A program made the position numbers and the translations under genes. The notes under the pieces are model-generated. The model had not been told where the DNA came from, did no database searches, and was given only the letters and a program-made list of their open reading frames with translations. Shown in pieces: positions 7,316-16,108 of a DNA stretch of 64,000 nucleotides (position 1 is the stretch's first letter; every line of letters begins with the position of its first letter). This DNA is from CAYGOC01 sp964351495 (GTDB lineage: Bacteria > Chlamydiota > Chlamydiia > Chlamydiales > SM23-39), in NCBI GenBank assembly GCA_964351495.1, contig CAYGOC010000003.1, forward strand, positions 1 to 64,000. The letters are read 5' to 3'.

Positions 7316-10300
7316 ATGAAGTCTTTTTTTCTCTTTCTTGTCTTATGGATTCCGTGTTTACAAGCAAACTTAGATCAAGTCTCCTATTCCGAGGACGATC
7401 CATATGTTTATGAGCATGTACATGTAATCTCCGGCTTTTTGAACTTAAGTTTTCATGATGGGGTTTCTTTAGGGGCTAAATCAATACCTATTGTTCGAAC
7501 CTATACTAGCTCAGGAGCCTTAGAAAGAAATCGTTTTAATTCAGATATTAATTTCAAAACAGCTGGAGGAAACTGGCTGTCTCAGGGAGGATGGGGTCAA
7601 TTTGTACATGTTACACTCTTTTTGGAAGATATTTATTCTATTGGTTCTATTAAAGCTTACGTAGCAAACTCAGCTGGAAGTGTAATTTGTTATCGCTATA
7701 GCCACGAAAAAAATGACCTGATCATTTTGAAGCCTGAAAAAAATGAAAACCAAGTTTCAGGTATTTTCTCAGGCAGGAATTGTATTAGCAATAGTGAGGT
7801 TAGACTTTGCCCTGAAAAGGGGGAGGCATGGATATATTTCCCTGATGGAAGCCGAAGGTTATACTTAGGGAGCCCCTATGTTATTAATGATGAAGTTATA
7901 CGTAAACTAAAAGGAGGTAATCCGCAAGCTAAAATTCCAACAGCTTCCTGTTTTTATCATTTAGACGAAGAGGTTTTATCCACTCAACATTGTTATAAAT
8001 ATACCTACGATGAAAATCACAAACTTACCCATATTTCTTTTACAAATCCTAATAAGACTAAGACATTTTCTTACATTGATATCGAGTATACAAAAACGTA
8101 CCCTACTCTTGAATACACTATTCGAACTTCTGATGGAAAGGAGCTTCGATATAGTGGTATCAACCACGAACAAAGACAATACTTAGATCGAGTTGATAAC
8201 GGTCCCTGTCACAAAGAACGGCTTGCTTATATTCCAGGACGTAAAGGGACTGGAGCTCGATTGCAAAATGTTGATTTTGCCGACCTACCCGATATCCGTG
8301 TTTTTTATTACTTACCCGAAGATATTAAAAAAGAAAGAAAATGGGCCAAAAAGCCTCATAAAAAAGATTTTCATATCGATAAGGTTCGTTGTATCAAAGC
8401 TCCTGTAGGTAAAGATGGAGAAATGATAACAATTGCTAGCTTCGAATACTTCGAAGGCAAAACTGACGTTCGAAATGTTGAAGGATTCTTAACTCGATAT
8501 CATTATAAAGAAAACCATCTCACTAAGATTGAATATTTTGGTGAAAAAGACAGCCTCCATTCTTCGGAAGTATTTTATTGGAATGGGCAAAAACTTCGTT
8601 CAAAAGCAGCGCTTGATGAACATGGAAAGGTTCTATTCGCTAAAACCTTTGAATATGATGAGTTTGGGAATGTTCTTAAAGAAACTACCTGGGGATATTT
8701 CACGGGTGAAGAAGCGCCTTTATTGACGTTAAATCAAGAGGGGCTTCCTTCAGGAGGAGAAAGTTACTCCAAGTTTTACCGATATTTACCTACATTTAAC
8801 CTCCCTGTTTGGGAAGAAGAAGAATCTGGAATAGGCTACAAGTACGTCTATTTACCGGATTCATCCCTTCTAACTGCTAAGTATACTTACTATCGAAATC
8901 AAATCATATCTAGAGAGTTTTATTCCTATAACAGTGATCTCCTCTTAATTGAGCAAGTTGTGGACGACGGCATCAGGGAAAATTCAACAAATTTATCGAA
9001 TGTATCCCAAAGAAAGATTAAACGTTTCCAGCTAAATCCACATACAGGCTTAGTTCAAGCTATTCGTGAACTTTATTGGGATCCTAATACAAGAAAAGAA
9101 CACCTTCTTATTCGGACTGAAAGGAAGTATTCTCCGGCGAATCAAGTTATTGAAGAAGATGTATACAATGCAAATGAAGAATATAGTTATACAATCCATA
9201 CTTCTTACGATGAAAAAGGACGCGTTACTTGCCGAACCACTCCTTTAGGTAGAAAAAACACACAACAGTTTGATAAAAGAGGCCGCTTATTAGAAACAAA
9301 AAAAGTAGGAAAGACTCGGAAACGCTTTATTTATAATGCTTCCCATAAACCTACTGAAACTCACGATATAGACTTTCTAGGGAACAAAACAGTTACCTAT
9401 ACAACATTTGATTTAAATGGAAGGCCTGTACTTGAAATTAATCCACAAGGTCATATCAAAGAGCAAATGTATGATGCGTTTGGAAGATGCGTAAAGTCAT
9501 TCTTACCAAAATTTTTCGATGAATCTCATAATTTTCATATTCCTTGCATTCAATTTGCTTATGACCCCAGGGGAAATATTATTTCTTCAGTCAGTCCTAA
9601 TAAGACGGAAACAAGAACTACTTATAACACTTACAGAAAGCCTGTTTTAGTCATTCATCCTGATAAAACCAATACTCGATACTTTTATTCAAAAACAGGA
9701 CTACTAATAAAGATAATCCATCCGGATCTCACAGAAGAACATTTTTCTTACGATTTTTTGGGTAGAAAGACTTCGGAAAAAATAGTGGGTCAAGATGGAC
9801 AGATTTTTATGTCTAAAAAGTGGCAGTACTCTTTCTTTCAGTTGGAATCCTACACTGATGAAAAAGGACTTAAAACAAACTATTTTTATGACGGATCTGG
9901 GCGAAAAATTAAGGAAAGTGCGAATAACCGATCTAGGTCTTTTTATTACGATGCTTTAAGTTTTTTGCGTCGTGTTGAAGAAGAAGGAATTTCCCATATT
10001 CAAGTTTGTAATGAAGAAGGTGAAATAGTCGAGCAATGGGATGAGGATATATTTGGAAATAAAAAAAGCCAGATGTCTTTTATATATAACGATGAAGGAT
10101 TCAAAATTGGAGCAACACGCTTAACCTCCCAGGGAATAGCCATAGATTCTTTTGAATATGATGGCAAAGGAAGACTTTCAAAGCATATTAACCCTTTGGG
10201 TGAAGTGTTCTTGTACACTACCAATGAATTTCACAAAAATAAATTTGGTCAACAAGTCACACAAAAAGTCACAACCGATCCCCAAAATAATCAAACCATT

Positions 10301-12772
10301 GAAACATACAATGCACAGGCTTGCTTAGCTCAAAAAGAAAAGAAAAACGAAAGAGGCCTTACTGTTTCAATAGAAAACCTATTCTATGATGGGAATGGCA
10401 ATCAAACAAAAAAAGTTTCCTACGTTTTTAAAAGCTCTGAGCTTGTCAAAAAACTATCTATTGCTTGGGAATACGACTCTATGGGACGAAAGATTCGCCA
10501 AATAGAAGATCATGAAAAACAGACAGAGTATGAATACGACCTAATGGGGAGGTTAAAAAGGCATACTCTCCCTAACAAGACCCAACTCTTATTTTCTTAT
10601 GACGCCGCAGGTCGTAAAACACAGCTAATTAGCTCTGATCAAACGCTTCATTACAAATACACTTATGAAGAGAGCTCAGAACCTACGGAAATAATTGATG
10701 TGCTTAAAGACACTTCAATAAAAAGAAAATATAACTATTTTGGAGAGCTCATAGAGGAGGTCGGATGTAATAAGCACCGACTATCTTGGGATTACGATGC
10801 ACTGGGACGTTGTACATCAGTACACTTACCCGATAAATCTTCGATAAATTATCAATATGAAGGACTTTATTTATCGAGTGTTTTTCGTCAGGACCCACAA
10901 AAAAAGATTTTATATGAACATTTGTATCAAGGGTATACACCAACAGGCCAAGTAACCAAAGAACAGTATATTTTAGGCTTAGGTCAAAACAGCACCTCCT
11001 ATGATATTCTAGAAAGACCCAGTCAAGCTAATAACTCTTGGTTTGCTGAGACACTTACATATAATACACTTGGTTTAGTAGAAAATGTAAGCAATACTCG
11101 TTCCGGGAACAAAACATTTTCCTATGACTCAATGTATCAGCTCAAACAAGAAGGAGAAAAACTATATGAATTTGATTCGTTGGGAAACCCCGGAGAATTC
11201 GAAGTAGGGATCTGTAGTCAAATTATTCAGACTCCTGATTATAAGCTCAAATATGATCCGAATGGAAATCCCACAGAAAAAAAAGGAGCTAAAGGAGCCA
11301 TACAATATCATTATGATGCTCTAGATCGCCTAATATCCATTATCTATCCAAACTCAAGAAAAGTGGAGTATTTCTATGATCCTTTATCTAGATTAATTTC
11401 CAAAACGGTGACTTCTAATTCTTTTTGGAGTGGAGAACACAAAGAGGAGTTTAGTTATCTATACGATCACTCTTTTGAAATTGGCACAATTAACTCTGTA
11501 GGTGAAATTCAAGAGTTGAAAGTTCTTGGCGGGCGAGGCTTGGGAGACATTGGCTCTGCTATCGCAATTGAGTTAAATAATGAAGTATTCCTTCCTATCC
11601 ATGATTTTCGTGGAAATATAGTTCTTCTAATCTCTCAAGATGGAAAAATTACTGAATCTTATGAATATTCTGCGTTTTCTCAGGAAGCTTCTTCTAGATT
11701 GAAATTTAAAAATCCCTGGAGATTTAGTTCTAAACGCTCCGAGGAACATTTGATCCTTTTTGGGGAAAGATTTTATGATCCTTCACTAAAGAGATGGCTT
11801 ACACCTGATCCTGCAGGTTTTGTAGATGGAGTAAATCTATACGTTTATGTTTTAAATAACCCGGTCAATCGCTTAGATCTTTTTGGGCTTTATGCTAAAG
11901 ACCTGTTTGATAGCAGTCCTTTTTCAATTTACGCCCCTTGTGATTCAATCAATTCTTATGAATCTACTAAAAATTCCATTGTTATAGGAGAGGCTTATGT
12001 TAATAATGTTCGTATTGATGTTGTTATGAACTCTGTGCACTGGCAAAACTTAAAAATTACTCCAGTGGAACGAGAGTCAGGAAAACTCAATCTTGTAGAT
12101 CACTTGGCAGAGCTTTTACCCAATAATGGAAGGTCTTTTGGTTTAATTATTCATGGGAATGGTATTAAAACCTCTCTTTCCGAACTGGTAGATTCAGTGC
12201 AGTCTATTGCTCGAAAGATTCCTGAAGGAACATTTATCATGGGACTCTACAATGAAACCAATGGAACTGTAAAAGATTATTTTAGGGCTAAAAAAGAGAT
12301 TAAAAGAGAGATTACTGATCGAATAACCGATCATGCCCAAATTTTTGGTTCTCTCCTAGAAACAGTCAATAATATAAACCCCGAAATGTTAATAGCTTTT
12401 ATTCCTCACAGTGAATACGGAGCTATTACAGAGCTAATGCCTGAGCTTCTATCACCCCACCAAAAGGAGATTTGTAAAAAGCAGGTCTATGTTACGGCCC
12501 AAGCGCCTGCATTGCCCGTATCTAGGCAAAATTATTTCGAAGCAACAAATACGTATTCAGAGCATGATCGAATCACTAAAAGATTTTCTAAACCCTATAT
12601 GAATAAAGCGGGTTATGATATAAGCATTGTCTCTTGTAAGTCCAAAATATCAGAATGGTCAATGTATTTTGCAGACCATGCCTTTTTGGGGACGACATAT
12701 CAGCGATCAATGAGAAGTGATATTGAAGCTTTAAGGGATAGATATGGGTTTTATGATGGGAAAAATTATTAA
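7316..12772 (+). CDS. Secreted Rhs/YD-repeat toxin with DUF687-like hydrolase C-terminus
   Basis: 1818 aa. Residues 1-17 are a Sec signal peptide (KSFFLFLVLWIPCLQA). A long array of YD repeats (YDxxGR variants) follows, forming the hollow Rhs cocoon. The core ends with RFYDPSLKRWLTPDPAGF ... NPVNRLDLFG, where G1524 marks the Rhs/tip boundary. The 294-residue tip does not look like a nuclease. It has HGNGIKTSLSEL, then HSEYGAI (S1699), an acidic D1751 in EHDRIT, and DHAFLGTTY (H1788), an order matching a Ser-Asp-His hydrolase and, from memory, the chlamydial DUF687 motifs (CHSQGAI ... DHSFQSPTY). A membrane-anchored partner gene overlaps the last 29 bp, a typical toxin-immunity arrangement. 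Confidence 0.85.
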   Translation: MKSFFLFLVLWIPCLQANLDQVSYSEDDPYVYEHVHVISGFLNLSFHDGVSLGAKSIPIVRTYTSSGALERNRFNSDINFKTAGGNWLSQGGWGQFVHVTLFLEDIYSIGSIKAYVANSAGSVICYRYSHEKNDLIILKPEKNENQVSGIFSGRNCISNSEVRLCPEKGEAWIYFPDGSRRLYLGSPYVINDEVIRKLKGGNPQAKIPTASCFYHLDEEVLSTQHCYKYTYDENHKLTHISFTNPNKTKTFSYIDIEYTKTYPTLEYTIRTSDGKELRYSGINHEQRQYLDRVDNGPCHKERLAYIPGRKGTGARLQNVDFADLPDIRVFYYLPEDIKKERKWAKKPHKKDFHIDKVRCIKAPVGKDGEMITIASFEYFEGKTDVRNVEGFLTRYHYKENHLTKIEYFGEKDSLHSSEVFYWNGQKLRSKAALDEHGKVLFAKTFEYDEFGNVLKETTWGYFTGEEAPLLTLNQEGLPSGGESYSKFYRYLPTFNLPVWEEEESGIGYKYVYLPDSSLLTAKYTYYRNQIISREFYSYNSDLLLIEQVVDDGIRENSTNLSNVSQRKIKRFQLNPHTGLVQAIRELYWDPNTRKEHLLIRTERKYSPANQVIEEDVYNANEEYSYTIHTSYDEKGRVTCRTTPLGRKNTQQFDKRGRLLETKKVGKTRKRFIYNASHKPTETHDIDFLGNKTVTYTTFDLNGRPVLEINPQGHIKEQMYDAFGRCVKSFLPKFFDESHNFHIPCIQFAYDPRGNIISSVSPNKTETRTTYNTYRKPVLVIHPDKTNTRYFYSKTGLLIKIIHPDLTEEHFSYDFLGRKTSEKIVGQDGQIFMSKKWQYSFFQLESYTDEKGLKTNYFYDGSGRKIKESANNRSRSFYYDALSFLRRVEEEGISHIQVCNEEGEIVEQWDEDIFGNKKSQMSFIYNDEGFKIGATRLTSQGIAIDSFEYDGKGRLSKHINPLGEVFLYTTNEFHKNKFGQQVTQKVTTDPQNNQTIETYNAQACLAQKEKKNERGLTVSIENLFYDGNGNQTKKVSYVFKSSELVKKLSIAWEYDSMGRKIRQIEDHEKQTEYEYDLMGRLKRHTLPNKTQLLFSYDAAGRKTQLISSDQTLHYKYTYEESSEPTEIIDVLKDTSIKRKYNYFGELIEEVGCNKHRLSWDYDALGRCTSVHLPDKSSINYQYEGLYLSSVFRQDPQKKILYEHLYQGYTPTGQVTKEQYILGLGQNSTSYDILERPSQANNSWFAETLTYNTLGLVENVSNTRSGNKTFSYDSMYQLKQEGEKLYEFDSLGNPGEFEVGICSQIIQTPDYKLKYDPNGNPTEKKGAKGAIQYHYDALDRLISIIYPNSRKVEYFYDPLSRLISKTVTSNSFWSGEHKEEFSYLYDHSFEIGTINSVGEIQELKVLGGRGLGDIGSAIAIELNNEVFLPIHDFRGNIVLLISQDGKITESYEYSAFSQEASSRLKFKNPWRFSSKRSEEHLILFGERFYDPSLKRWLTPDPAGFVDGVNLYVYVLNNPVNRLDLFGLYAKDLFDSSPFSIYAPCDSINSYESTKNSIVIGEAYVNNVRIDVVMNSVHWQNLKITPVERESGKLNLVDHLAELLPNNGRSFGLIIHGNGIKTSLSELVDSVQSIARKIPEGTFIMGLYNETNGTVKDYFRAKKEIKREITDRITDHAQIFGSLLETVNNINPEMLIAFIPHSEYGAITELMPELLSPHQKEICKKQVYVTAQAPALPVSRQNYFEATNTYSEHDRITKRFSKPYMNKAGYDISIVSCKSKISEWSMYFADHAFLGTTYQRSMRSDIEALRDRYGFYDGKNY

Positions 12773-13301
12773 GTATATACTTCCTCTATTAATACTTTTG
12801 GGGGCATTTCTTATGATAAATGGTCAAAAACCAACTTCAAATAATGATCAAGAGGCCAATATAGACTACGAAATCTACGTAAATGAAGTAATAAAAGCTG
12901 CCCGCGAAGAAATAGAAAGGGAGTCAAACCTTATTTGTATAGGCAGCGGAGGGGGGATGCCCTATGATGTAGAAGAAATATCTCTCAAATTTATGGCATA
13001 TCAACGACCAACTCTTGAAGAAGCTAGAAGACTGCACCTATTTGCTACCGAGAAGCTCCTAGAAAAAATTAACTCCCACGAAAAAATCCGTCCTTTTCTA
13101 AGAGAGTACCCTTTTAAGTATGATAGGGTTTTTGTATCTATAACTTATTGGGATAAAAATAATGACTATCATGAACAAGGAATTACTTTGGTTTTTAACA
13201 TTGGGGACAAAATTCGCTATAAGCAAGTCCTTCCTAACACGGAACTTTTCGAATTATTTTATGAAGAGACTTTTGAAGAGGCAAAAAAAAGTCTTAAATA
13301 A
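12744..13301 (+). CDS. Membrane-anchored putative immunity protein, copy 1
   Basis: 185 aa. Alternative starts at 12744, 12753 and 12756 all leave the N-terminal anchor intact: KIIKYILPLLILLGAFLMI is one transmembrane helix. The rest (about 160 residues) is soluble and acidic, with a helix RPTLEEARRLHLFATEKLLEK and a beta-rich C-terminus; no family recognised. The gene overlaps the Rhs stop region by 29 bp and is duplicated immediately downstream. Its position makes it the likely protector against the DUF687-like hydrolase tip, acting at the membrane. Function is inferred from context only. Confidence 0.65.
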   Translation: MGFMMGKIIKYILPLLILLGAFLMINGQKPTSNNDQEANIDYEIYVNEVIKAAREEIERESNLICIGSGGGMPYDVEEISLKFMAYQRPTLEEARRLHLFATEKLLEKINSHEKIRPFLREYPFKYDRVFVSITYWDKNNDYHEQGITLVFNIGDKIRYKQVLPNTELFELFYEETFEEAKKSLK

Positions 13302-13370
13302 ATCTTGTACTTTTCAGCTTCCATAAATTAACGCCTTTCATTTAGCAAAGTACCTTACACGAAGCTCAGG

Positions 13371-13520
13371 CTACCTACTAGACTTATAATTAGAAGCTCT
13401 CAACACCTCTTTTGTTTGAATAACATACAGTTTCTGTTGATAAGGGAAAGGACTATGAGTTTTTCCTAGCATAACTCTTGTTCGAATATGTATATTCACT
13501 GGATGCACATATCCTATAAT
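13371..13520 (-). pseudogene. Immunity 3' end fused to toxin fragment (recombination scar)
   Basis: Read on the minus strand, 13415-13510 encodes GYVHPVNIHIRTRVMLGK and a PFPYQQKLYV stretch, a piece of the toxin domain found at 15133-15636 and 16105-18261. At the bases CCTCTTTTG (13406-13414) it jumps into the last codons of the 15737-16108 immunity family (EVLRASNYKSSR, stop at 13371). In the intact pair the same 9-mer occurs at 16194-16202 (toxin) and 15772-15780 (immunity), so a 422-bp deletion between them produces exactly this junction. Confidence 0.75.
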
Positions 13521-13549
13521 TGATAATCTATATACTTTTAAAGATCGAT

Positions 13550-14107
13550 ATGGGTTCTATGACGGGAAAAATTATTAAGTATATACTTCCTCTATCAATA
13601 CTTTTGGGGGCATTTCTTATGATAAATGGTCAAAAACCAACTTCAAATAATGATCAAGAGGCCAATATAGACTACGAAATCTACGTAAATGAAGTAATAA
13701 AAGCTGCCCGCGAAGAAATAGAAAGGGAGTCAAACCTTATTTGTATAGGCAGCGGAGGGGGGATGCCCTATGATGTAGAAGAAATATCTCTCAAATTTAT
13801 GGCATATCAACGACCAACTCTTGAAGAAGCTAGAAGACTGCACCTATTTGCTACCGAGAAGCTCCTAGAAAAAATTAACTCCCACGAAAAAATCCGTCCT
13901 TTTCTAAGAGAGTACCCTTTTAAGTATGATAGGGTTTTTGTATCTATAACTTATTGGGATAAAAATAATGACTATCATGAACAAGGAATTACTTTGGTTT
14001 TTAACATTGGGGACAAAATTCGCTATAAGCAAGTCCTTCCTAACACGGAACTTTTCGAATCGTTTCATGAAGAGACTTTTGAAGAGGCAAAAAAAAATCT
14101 TAGATAA
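13550..14107 (+). CDS. Membrane-anchored putative immunity protein, copy 2
   Basis: 185 aa from the ATG at 13550, the position equivalent to the start of copy 1; a TTG further upstream (13520) would add ten residues but lies outside the duplicated unit. It is nearly identical to copy 1. The visible differences are Leu to Ser in the membrane helix and a C-terminus ending ESFHEETFEEAKKNLR instead of ELFYEETFEEAKKSLK. The copy carries the last eleven Rhs codons in front of it but no Rhs core, so it is an orphan immunity gene. Whether it still has a promoter is unclear. Confidence 0.65.
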   Translation: MGSMTGKIIKYILPLSILLGAFLMINGQKPTSNNDQEANIDYEIYVNEVIKAAREEIERESNLICIGSGGGMPYDVEEISLKFMAYQRPTLEEARRLHLFATEKLLEKINSHEKIRPFLREYPFKYDRVFVSITYWDKNNDYHEQGITLVFNIGDKIRYKQVLPNTELFESFHEETFEEAKKNLR

Positions 14108-14176
14108 ATCTTGTGTTTTTCATCTCCCATAAATTAAGGCCTTTCATTTAGCAAAGCACCTTACACGAAGTTCAGG

Positions 14177-14311
14177 CTACCTACTAGACTTATAATTAAA
14201 AGCCCTCAACACCTCTTTTGCTAGATCCATGATCTTTTCCCATTCAGGTATATCTATAAACTCAAGAGGCTGATAGTATCCATCTGAAAAGATAACGCGA
14301 TTTCCATTGGA
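14177..14311 (-). pseudogene. 3' remnant of an immunity gene
   Basis: Minus-strand translation gives GYYQPLEFIDIPEWEKIM followed by DLAKEVLRAFNYKSSR and a stop at 14177-14179. This matches the C-terminus of the 15737-16108 protein (IDTPEWEKIMDLAKEVLRAF), but the residues before it differ and no start is present. It is a truncated or allelic leftover of the same immunity family. Confidence 0.7.
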
Positions 14312-14328
14312 AACGTGCTTTTCACATC

Positions 14329-14571
14329 TTAGACTAAATCTCGTTCAGGCTCTATGTCCGCAAGACCAATCTCTTTTTGAGTAAGTCCAAAAAAGGGAGC
14401 TTGGTTTTTCATTACAGCAATTACCTGATGATAAGCCATAAGAAACCCAGAATTAAATTCAGCAGAATCACCTTCTTTTGGGTGGTCAGCTTCTTCTTTT
14501 GCTTGCTTAGCATAATCTTTAAGCAGAAAAGTTATTTCTCGTATGTAATTTGTTAAGCTTTCTTTTCCCAT
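14329..14571 (-). CDS. Small immunity-type protein
   Basis: 80 aa, acidic and helical: MGKESLTNYIREITFLLKDY, then GFLMAYHQVIAVMKNQAPFFGL and QKEIGLADIEPERDLV. From memory, small proteins of this form (a helix with an AYYEVLS-like core and a GL-x-D-x3-E end) occur beside Rhs and T6SS effector genes. A broken second copy of its last 27 residues lies at 18517-18600. No toxin precedes it now, so it is an orphan member of the island. The gap 14572-14767 upstream holds no clear gene. Confidence 0.55.
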   Translation of the reverse strand: MGKESLTNYIREITFLLKDYAKQAKEEADHPKEGDSAEFNSGFLMAYHQVIAVMKNQAPFFGLTQKEIGLADIEPERDLV

Positions 14572-14767
14572 AAATATCTATTGTCTTTGGTTTAAGATAG
14601 TTTGTAAAATATTACATCTGCTCTATGTAACATTGTATCTCGGTTGGCCATATTTTTTCGACTAGAGCTTTTTGTCTATTTGGATGAAAAGCATGCCAGC
14701 CTAGACAGTATTTTGAAGGTCACTATCGGGTAGTTTCAGCCTGAAATTAGAGGGAACATCATGCCTA

Positions 14768-15136
14768 TTACAGTTTATGATTAAAAGACTGAAGAACTTT
14801 TTTTGCCACATTTCTGATTTCTTCCCATTCCGGAAGTTTTATAAGTTCTTTCGTAGATTTTACATATGAATATATTTCGTATGTATCCTTAAATTTTGTT
14901 AAAACATTACTTAGCTTCATTAGTAAATTATACTGGCTTTCCATGATTCCAAAATCCTTGTGGTTTCGTAGGATGTAATCTTCATCAAAAAAGTCGCAAA
15001 TAGTATCATCAATATCATCACACTCAGGTCCTTCAGCTAAAATCCATATCCTGTTCTGGTATTCTTCATCAGCCATACAGGCTATATTTGCAATAAAACT
15101 GTCTAATATTTGTTTTTTATTTGCATCATTAATCAT
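14768..15136 (-). CDS. Immunity protein for the mini-toxin
   Basis: 122 aa. It is clearly related to the 15737-16108 protein: both share an RIW/RVW-I strand, an acidic DD-x-DD/DE-T patch, FF-x-D, a YKDFG/HKDFG turn, a QY-x-LL helix and a C-terminal PEWE-I ... AK-VL-F helix. Its ATG overlaps the mini-toxin stop by 4 bp (ATGA), a translational coupling also seen in the second pair. It is acidic, as expected for a protein that neutralises a basic nuclease-like tip. Cytoplasmic, no signal peptide. The family name is not known to me. Confidence 0.75.
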   Translation of the reverse strand: MINDANKKQILDSFIANIACMADEEYQNRIWILAEGPECDDIDDTICDFFDEDYILRNHKDFGIMESQYNLLMKLSNVLTKFKDTYEIYSYVKSTKELIKLPEWEEIRNVAKKVLQSFNHKL

Positions 15137-15636
15137 AAGTTATTACCAGCCTCTCTATAAATAAACTCCCCTAAAGGGATGTGAGATTTTGCGGATTTGT
15201 TTGATGCTGTATTACCTTGTTTATCGAGCGATTTTCCATGTATTCTTTGGTTTACGTAGGGTTTTTGTTGGCATGGGTTTTTACTATGCATTTTCCCTGG
15301 CATGATCCTTACATAAGTCCCCTCATCTTTAGGATGCACATACTTGATTCCCCCTGGTTTTTCTGACAACTTCACCCTATAGCTTTTAGGAATATCCTCT
15401 GGGCGAGGAAAGGTTGGCAGTCCTGCTTCATGGATAAGCCTCCTACACTTGCTTTCAGACATAAAGCCTTTATATGGATTAAAAAATCTAGGTTTAAATA
15501 GTTCAGATTCCGTATTGAGTTTTTTCTGAGTATTTTGCGAAAGGATGCTTTCTCTGGGAAGTGATGATTGCAAGTTACCATAGCCAAAGAAAACACAAGC
15601 TAAATAGAACATGGGAGTAATAGATGAAAACCGCAT
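15133..15636 (-). CDS. Secreted stand-alone mini-toxin
   Basis: 167 aa. Residues 1-25 form a signal peptide (MRFSSITPMFYLACVFFGYG). A 30-residue linker follows, then the same effector domain as the last 107 residues of the 718-aa TPR toxin: KGFMSESKCRRLIHEAGLP, a YVHP turn, VRIMPGKMHS, QQKPYV, a GKSLDKQGN loop and AHIPLGEF at the end. This pattern (MPG-x-pHS ... QQ-x-PYV ... HIPL-x-eF) occurs in polymorphic toxins; I expect a nuclease but cannot name the fold. Compared with the 718-aa protein, everything between signal peptide and tip is missing. It is coupled to its immunity gene. Confidence 0.7.
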   Translation of the reverse strand: MRFSSITPMFYLACVFFGYGNLQSSLPRESILSQNTQKKLNTESELFKPRFFNPYKGFMSESKCRRLIHEAGLPTFPRPEDIPKSYRVKLSEKPGGIKYVHPKDEGTYVRIMPGKMHSKNPCQQKPYVNQRIHGKSLDKQGNTASNKSAKSHIPLGEFIYREAGNNL

Positions 15637-15736
15637 TGAACTTAATCCCTCAAAAACAGGCTTGTAAGCTAACGTATAACAGTAAACTTTCTTTTCCTAT
15701 AAATAACTATTATTAGGCTTTTATTCCAGCTCTTAG

Positions 15737-16108
15737 CTACTTACTAGATTTATAGTTAAAAGCTCTTAATACCTCTTTTGCTAGATCCATGATCTTTTCC
15801 CATTCAGGTGTATCTATGAATTCTTCCGGGAAGTCATTTTCATTAGAAAATACTTCAAATTTATCTCGAAATTTTTTCAGTAAAAGGTATTGATTTCTTG
15901 TTAATCCAAAATCCTTATAATTTTCTAACAGGGGATCCCCATCCCCAAAAAAATTACAACAAGTCTCATCAAAATCGTCAACTTTAGAGCCTTTACCCTC
16001 AATCCAAACTCTTTTCTGATAGCCCTTATCGGAAACACCTTCGATAGTTTGTAAGACACTCATTAATATCTGTCTTTTTGCTTCGTTTGTTAACATAAAA
16101 TTTTTCAC
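15737..16108 (-). CDS. Immunity protein for the TPR toxin
   Basis: 123 aa, acidic. Paralogue of the protein at 14768-15136: RVWIEGKGSKVDDFDETCC, FFGDGDPLLENYKDFG, then YLLLKKFRDKF and TPEWEKIMDLAKEVLRAFNY. The start codon overlaps the toxin stop by 4 bp (ATGA). The ATG at 16096 (MLTNEAKR) would be an alternative start but lies after the overlap. Broken 3' copies of this gene are at 13371, 14177 and 23036, so it is the most frequently duplicated piece of the island. Expected role: cytoplasmic neutralisation of the 718-aa toxin's tip. Confidence 0.75.
   Translation of the reverse strand: MKNFMLTNEAKRQILMSVLQTIEGVSDKGYQKRVWIEGKGSKVDDFDETCCNFFGDGDPLLENYKDFGLTRNQYLLLKKFRDKFEVFSNENDFPEEFIDTPEWEKIMDLAKEVLRAFNYKSSK

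Larger units (their letters stand above)
12737..14220 (+). repeat. 806-bp tandem duplication of tip end plus immunity gene
   Basis: Bases 12737-13414 recur at 13543-14220 at a constant offset of 806 bp, with only scattered substitutions and no indels that I could see. Each copy starts inside the last eleven codons of the Rhs gene, covers the whole 185-aa partner gene and ends in a minus-strand immunity-gene remnant at the shared bases CCTCTTTTG. After that point copy 1 continues into toxin sequence (13415 onward) and copy 2 into intact immunity-type sequence. It looks like a recent tandem duplication. Confidence 0.85.
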
